In this document: positions 42,301-48,300 of the stretch, piece by piece | Layout of the letters: each line of letters begins with the position of its first letter | Position numbering within the stretch: the first letter of the stretch is position 1 | Source of the DNA: Mermis nigrescens | Taxonomy: Eukaryota; Nematoda; Enoplea; Mermithida; Mermithidae | NCBI GenBank assembly: GCA_036768485.1 | Contig: JAVLUZ010000154.1 | Coordinates: 24,727,637-24,791,636, forward strand | Length of the DNA stretch: 64,000 nucleotides | Reading direction: 5' to 3' | Notes under the pieces: model-generated | Told to the model about the DNA's origin: nothing | Databases searched by the model: none | Seen by the model: the letters and a program-made list of their open reading frames with translations, nothing else | Program-made: the position numbers and the translations under genes

Positions 42301-45300
42301 ACATCTGTAAGTAATCCAGGCACGGTCCCTAGCATACATGTCCTTGTGATTTGGGGGTTTTGACCCCCGCCTTCGTCCCTTCCCCCAGAATGGCTACTGA
42401 CCCATATCTCTGCGAAATGGCTGCGACCCGCCAGAATTGTAGATTTTTCGTGAAAATTGTAATAAATGTGCCTTTTAAGCGTTTTTAGCTTATTTTTGGC
42501 TCAAAAGTCTCACATTTTCGGCGCTTTCCGCCATTTACACATTTTTTGCCCGTTTTGTTAAATTTACTCGATATTTTTTTCAAATTTTTTCGAAATTTTT
42601 CAAATGTTTCTATGCTCTAGAAAGAAGGATCATTGTTTGAAACGTCAAAAAACAGTGTTTTTGACGTCTACCCATTTTTTAGCCCATAAAAAGGCACTTT
42701 TTAAAAGAATTTTGAGCTTGACCTCTTCAGAATTCCCATGCTGTATATTTACGTTCCCTAGATACTTTATATAATTTATGCCATGATTGAGGACGGAATC
42801 CAGCCAGAACTGTCAATATGTAAATGAAACAAACTATATTTCTGAAAATCTGGCTAGATCGCAGAATTCGTTTTTTCTCAATTTCTAATTTTGTTAGCGA
42901 GGGTCTAACGGAAAAAGTCGAAAATTTCGTCAGTATCAGTATTTTCGGCCTCATCGTCGCTGAAAAGTTTTGGACGACGCTCCAAGTTTTTTGCCTTGTT
43001 CTTCGTGTTCTTTGTATGTATGTATTTATGTATGTATGTATGTGCTTTTATTGCTTAGGTAAATGCAGGTCCGTTGGCCTATGCAGAAGCATTTTGTCAA
43101 AAGGAGCAGGTTGAAAAATTCGGTCTTAATCAGTGGGATTCTTTGAAAGCTCTTTTCAAGTAATGTTTTCGTGTTAATTTTGACGTGTTAAGTTTGCACG
43201 CATGAACAAGTAGCGATTGGATTATTAGATTTATATTTTGTTTATAATTATTTATGGTTTATTATTCACTGATAATTTATTTATATTTATTTTGTAATTT
43301 ATAATTATTTTTATTATTAGATCCACGTAGAGTTAAGATTAAACTCAATGCTCAATTTTCTTTATTTTCCGTTGAGCAAGAACAGTATCCAACTCTTTCC
43401 TGAACAGAATTACGAAAATCCGTTTTGTATACGCCAAGTAGTGATTTTTGCGCACTCGTATGTTTAATTTGCTCTGGTTGAGACATTCCTTGAAAACAGT
43501 CGAAATTTTCGGATGTTTCGTATGAAAAAAGTTTAAAGCTTAGAAACTTGCAAAAATTAGACTCGAAGTTTCAGAAAATCCGAAATAGAGAGATTAGGTG
43601 ACTATAAAAGCGCTGAATAATCTTCAATAATTCTGGCTGATAGATGCTGGATGAACAGCATTGAAATTGCTCACTCCATTATTCTCGTTTGAGCCATAAA
43701 ATTTCCTTCGCTCACAAAAAGTTTATTTGTCACTAGAATACAGCTCGGGGTGCCAAGAAAATTAGTTCATGGCATTTGATGCGTAAAATTTGCTGAGAAA
43801 AATGTGAAAAATTATGTTGAATGTAAAAACGATTTAATTATTCTGATTTTATTACAATTATGCAAAGTCAGTATTTCAGTTTTTAGATCAGGAAAAACTT
43901 TTTTACTTCAGATTTTTTGACTGAATTTTCTAGTCCGTGTGATTTCGTTCTTTGCGATGCATGTTTTCTTATTTTAACGCCGCCGCATTTGCACAGTCGC
44001 TAATAATCAATGAAGAACGTTTCTATTAGAGCTGTGCCGGGGCCAGGCCCGGGCCGGGGCCAATGTTAGAGTTGATTATAATGTAGAAAATTGATAATGT
44101 TTTGGGCAGATTTACCTTCAAACTCAATTTCAAGCAAACCACAGATCTTGCTAATTCAAATCTTTATTTCACTATGTCAGATTGGTGCGAATTTCTAGTT
44201 AATAATCAAAATTGACATATTTTAAATTGCAATTCATATAGACGAGCATTTCCAGCTTGCTTGGTAGCAGACAGCTACGTCTATCAGAACAAATAGAATA
44301 ATAAGCCTAAAAAAAGTGCAAAGTAAAGCACATTGAAAAACGCATCCAAGTCAGGGGAGTTAAATCCATACATGGGCGGCTCAAAAATTCTAGGGGGTCC
44401 AAAATTTTTCAAAGTCAAAAAGTGCCTGATAATATATGGTAGAGCGAAAAAACACCGTTTTCTCGCGTTTCTCAATGAGAGCTATCCATTAGCATCAAAA
44501 AACCGCAGAAAAACAGAAAAAATTCTGAAAATCAATTTCTGGGGGTCTAGCGGATTTTTTTGGGGGAGAATGTGAAATCTGGGGGGTCCAGATCCCCCGA
44601 TGCCCATGTTCTGTTATATCCTGTAATCCCAACAAATATTAACGGTTGACGTGCATATCTACAAGCAAGAATATATGCATAGGTACATATAAGGGGTAGG
44701 GCAGGGTCGTACTATGAGCATGGTAAAGCACACTATTATTGGCCCCGGCCAGGCCCCGGCCCCGGCACTGGGGCCCAGGCCCCGACCCCGGCAAAAAAGG
44801 CGGCCCCGGCACAGCTCTAGTTTCTATCATTGTCATGACATTTACTTGACACGAGAAATTTCAGAAATTTTTATAATTTTCTTATGAGTTTCAGGTGCGA
44901 GAAGTTTTTCCGTCATTTGAAAAAATTCTGAAAGTTTCGACGTTCGCGCAAAATTTTACATTGATCTCATAGGCGGGTTTAAGGGGGGTGGGGGAGCGGC
45001 CGCCTCTCATTAACCAAAAATATTTGGCGAGATAAAGAATGGATATAAAATTTTCAATGCTTTTTGGCCGTCAGTAATCATAATTTCTAAAATTTTTCCT
45101 GCGCTTTGCTTCGGATAATACCTATTATTGACATTTATTTACTTTCCTGACGGCCCGGAAATCATATTTCTACTCAGAAAATAGATTTTAAAACGATTTC
45201 AAGAGCAGAAACAGCATGTTAGGCACAGTCTTCTTTTATTTTCAAGCAATATTAAAAATTTTCGACGTTCCATGTCAAATGCTACGAATGCAGGAAATAG

Positions 45301-48300
45301 AGCGAGAAAGAGCAGTAATTCAAGCTTCTAAACATTTTTCCGCTTTAATTTCACGAATTTTTCGGCGCGTTGCACCAGATTTTCGCTAAAATCAAAGAAA
45401 TTTAATGATTTTTTCGGGCAAAATTGTCGAAAATTTTAAAATTTCTTGGAAAAATATTGTGCCAAAGCAATTTTAAATAAAAGTAGACAACGCAAAACGT
45501 CGAAAAAGCGCTATTTCGCACGTGAAAGGCAAATTTTTGGACCTATTTTGACTGTTTTTGGAAAATTTGGGTTAATGCCCTCCTTAGGAAAATCCTAGAT
45601 CAGCCATTGATTGATCTTACTTATTTCCAGTTCGATTTCGAAATTTCGCTGAATCCGTTATGACTGTCTATCAGTCTCATCAATGTTATGGCTCGAAATT
45701 AACGTTGGAGGGCATATTTGACCGTCTTTTTGGGGAATATGAGTATGACCGTCTGTTTTCGGTCAAAAACAACTAAAATGCAGCCTAAAATGGCCTAGCA
45801 ATTATTTGTCCATTAATCGAAGGGAGGGTGAAAATTCTAACTTTAGGAGAGGTTAAGTGGGAGAAAGCTCCGAGTGCGCGAAGCTTTCAGTAATCACTTT
45901 TTGCAACCATCCGCGTTATCCCTTTCAAAACATCTTTAGCTTGCGGTCTTTAGGGTCTGTTATTATCATTCATTAGGGATGCAACGGGTAGTGAATTTAA
46001 GTGTATTCGGGTTCAGGTTCGAGTACTTCACTTTGGTTTATTCGAGTTCGGGTAGTCCAGTTCAGTTTATTCAGGTCCGGGTTCGGGTCCAAATCAATAC
46101 CCGATCGGGTTCGGGTAGTTCAGTGAACATATATCTCCGCATAATAAGCTAATGTATCATGCAAAGTAGAAAAGTTTGTTTCTTTGGTGTTAGAACCAGT
46201 GTTTTTTTTTGTACTCGGCAAAGATTTTTCCGATGTACAAAGACTTTTCGGGACCGTCTTTGTACATGTACAAAGATTCTTGGGAAGACAAAAATTGCAA
46301 AAAAGGTCTAAAATTCGCAAAATTTTCGGCGCTTCGCGCCGAAATGATAATGGCAGAAATTGCATTTCATGAGGAAAAAATGTCAAGTTTGTCGGCGCTT
46401 CGCAACGTTTTAATACGATTCTTACTGATTTTTGCCCTTAGAGATCCAGAAATAAGCTAAAATACACTACCAAAAGTCGAACAACTCTGTTTTTACCACA
46501 CTAGAATCGCTACTGTACCATATTATAGTACCTAAAAATTTGTGTGTACAAAATGTACAAAGACTTTTGGGGACCATCTTTGTTTATGCACAAACGGACC
46601 TTGTACAAAAAAAACATTGGTTAGAACCCAGTTGTTCAGCGCGTACTAGACACATATATGGAGGCTTGGGGTCTTTTTGACAATCAGTAAGAGAAAATAT
46701 AAAATTTTATGATCAGTGAAAAGGTAGTTTTCGTGCTCTAATGTTTACACAATATTTTGAGGCCATTGAAGGTAAATAAAGCCTATAATTTTAGGTCCTT
46801 CATTTCCATCTGACTCCCAGGCTGGGCTGACCTCCCTAACCATCCTCCCTGTGCAACTATGGTAACTTCTATTTCTATTGAGTGCCAAAACTTGGTTTTG
46901 CGACTGTTAGTAGTGCACTTTAGCAATTTCTGGGTCTCTGACAATGAAGAAGGCAATTTGAGGTTTTTCGATGGCGATACCTAAAAAATATTCAATTGGC
47001 CAAAGCACAAAACAATTTTGTCATTCTCATCATCTGACACAAAGTTTTGAAGCTTTGTAGAAACGAATAAATACGGTATAGAATTGCTAAACCTATAGAA
47101 AATAATTTGCACATCTTGCATGAGCTGTAAGTCCCACTTTGACTTAAATGTGCTTTGTGCCATCATCGTAATATATTTAATTGTTCGCGTCTCTCGTCCA
47201 GCGTTTTTCTCATTCTGTGACATATTTTACATGTATTCTTAAGAATAGAATCATCGTTTTTAGGCGATTGTTTAATTTTTACTAGCAGCCTCAATTTAAT
47301 TTATTCGCTGAAGCATCTATGTACAGGAGCGTAAGTAGGAATTTTTAAGGGGGCGGTTCATAAATTAGTGACCCTATCAGTGTTTTTTGTGTATTCGGCA
47401 AAGATTTTTCCCGATTTATAAAAACTTTTGGGGACCGTCTTTGTACATGTACAAAGATTTTTTGGAAGACAAAATCTGCAAAAAAGGTTTAAAATTCGCA
47501 AAAATTTTCGGGAGCTTTACGCCGAAATGAGTAATTGTGTGTCCTGCATATCTTTATAATGTCAGAAATTGCATTTTGAAAGGTAAAATTTAGAATTTTT
47601 CGGCGCATCGCGCCGTTTTGCGACGATTATTAGTGATTTTTGCCCTCAGAAACCCAGAAATAAGCTGAAATACACTACCAAAGGTCGAACAACTGTTTTT
47701 GCCACACTAAAATCGCTACTGTACCATAAAATAGTACCCAAAAATTTGTGTGTATAAAATGTACAAAGACTTTTAGGGACCATCTTTGTACATGTACAAA
47801 CGGACCTTGTACGAAAAAACACTGGACCCTATAGTACGGGAGATGTTCCGAACTATGCAAAATAAAGTGCATTTTCTTACGTTTCCGAACACGCTCTGCT
47901 CTATCCATTAAGCTAATAAAATTCGAACTTTTTGAAAAAAATTTTCTCTCAATAAATTATATATGAAAAATGACGTTTTTTGGCCATGCTTGAGCCAGAT
48001 TTATGGAAAATAACAATCCTGTGGCGCGAAGCGTCCAAAAATTTTGAGGTTTTCTGATAACAAGATGCCAATTTTCATCATTTTCCATGGATTATCTTAC
48101 CTTTCCAAAATTATCTTTGGATGAAGGGGGTAGGGCTGCACCTCCCTCGTAAGCCCATGTATATGTATATGCAAAAACAAAGCCAAAGCAGTGCATAGGA
48201 TCATTTTGAGAATAGAGCCAATAATAATTTCACTGCAAAGTCTGCTCAGTTTATCCTGCATTAATTAATCGCAGGCTCATTGCCCAAAGAGCTGCTATAT

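Noticed and set aside
46209..46460. Recurring short frames with MYKDFSGPSLYMYKD
   Set aside because: They recur wherever family A MITEs occur and are non-coding element sequence; the TGTACAAAGAC repeats cause the pattern.
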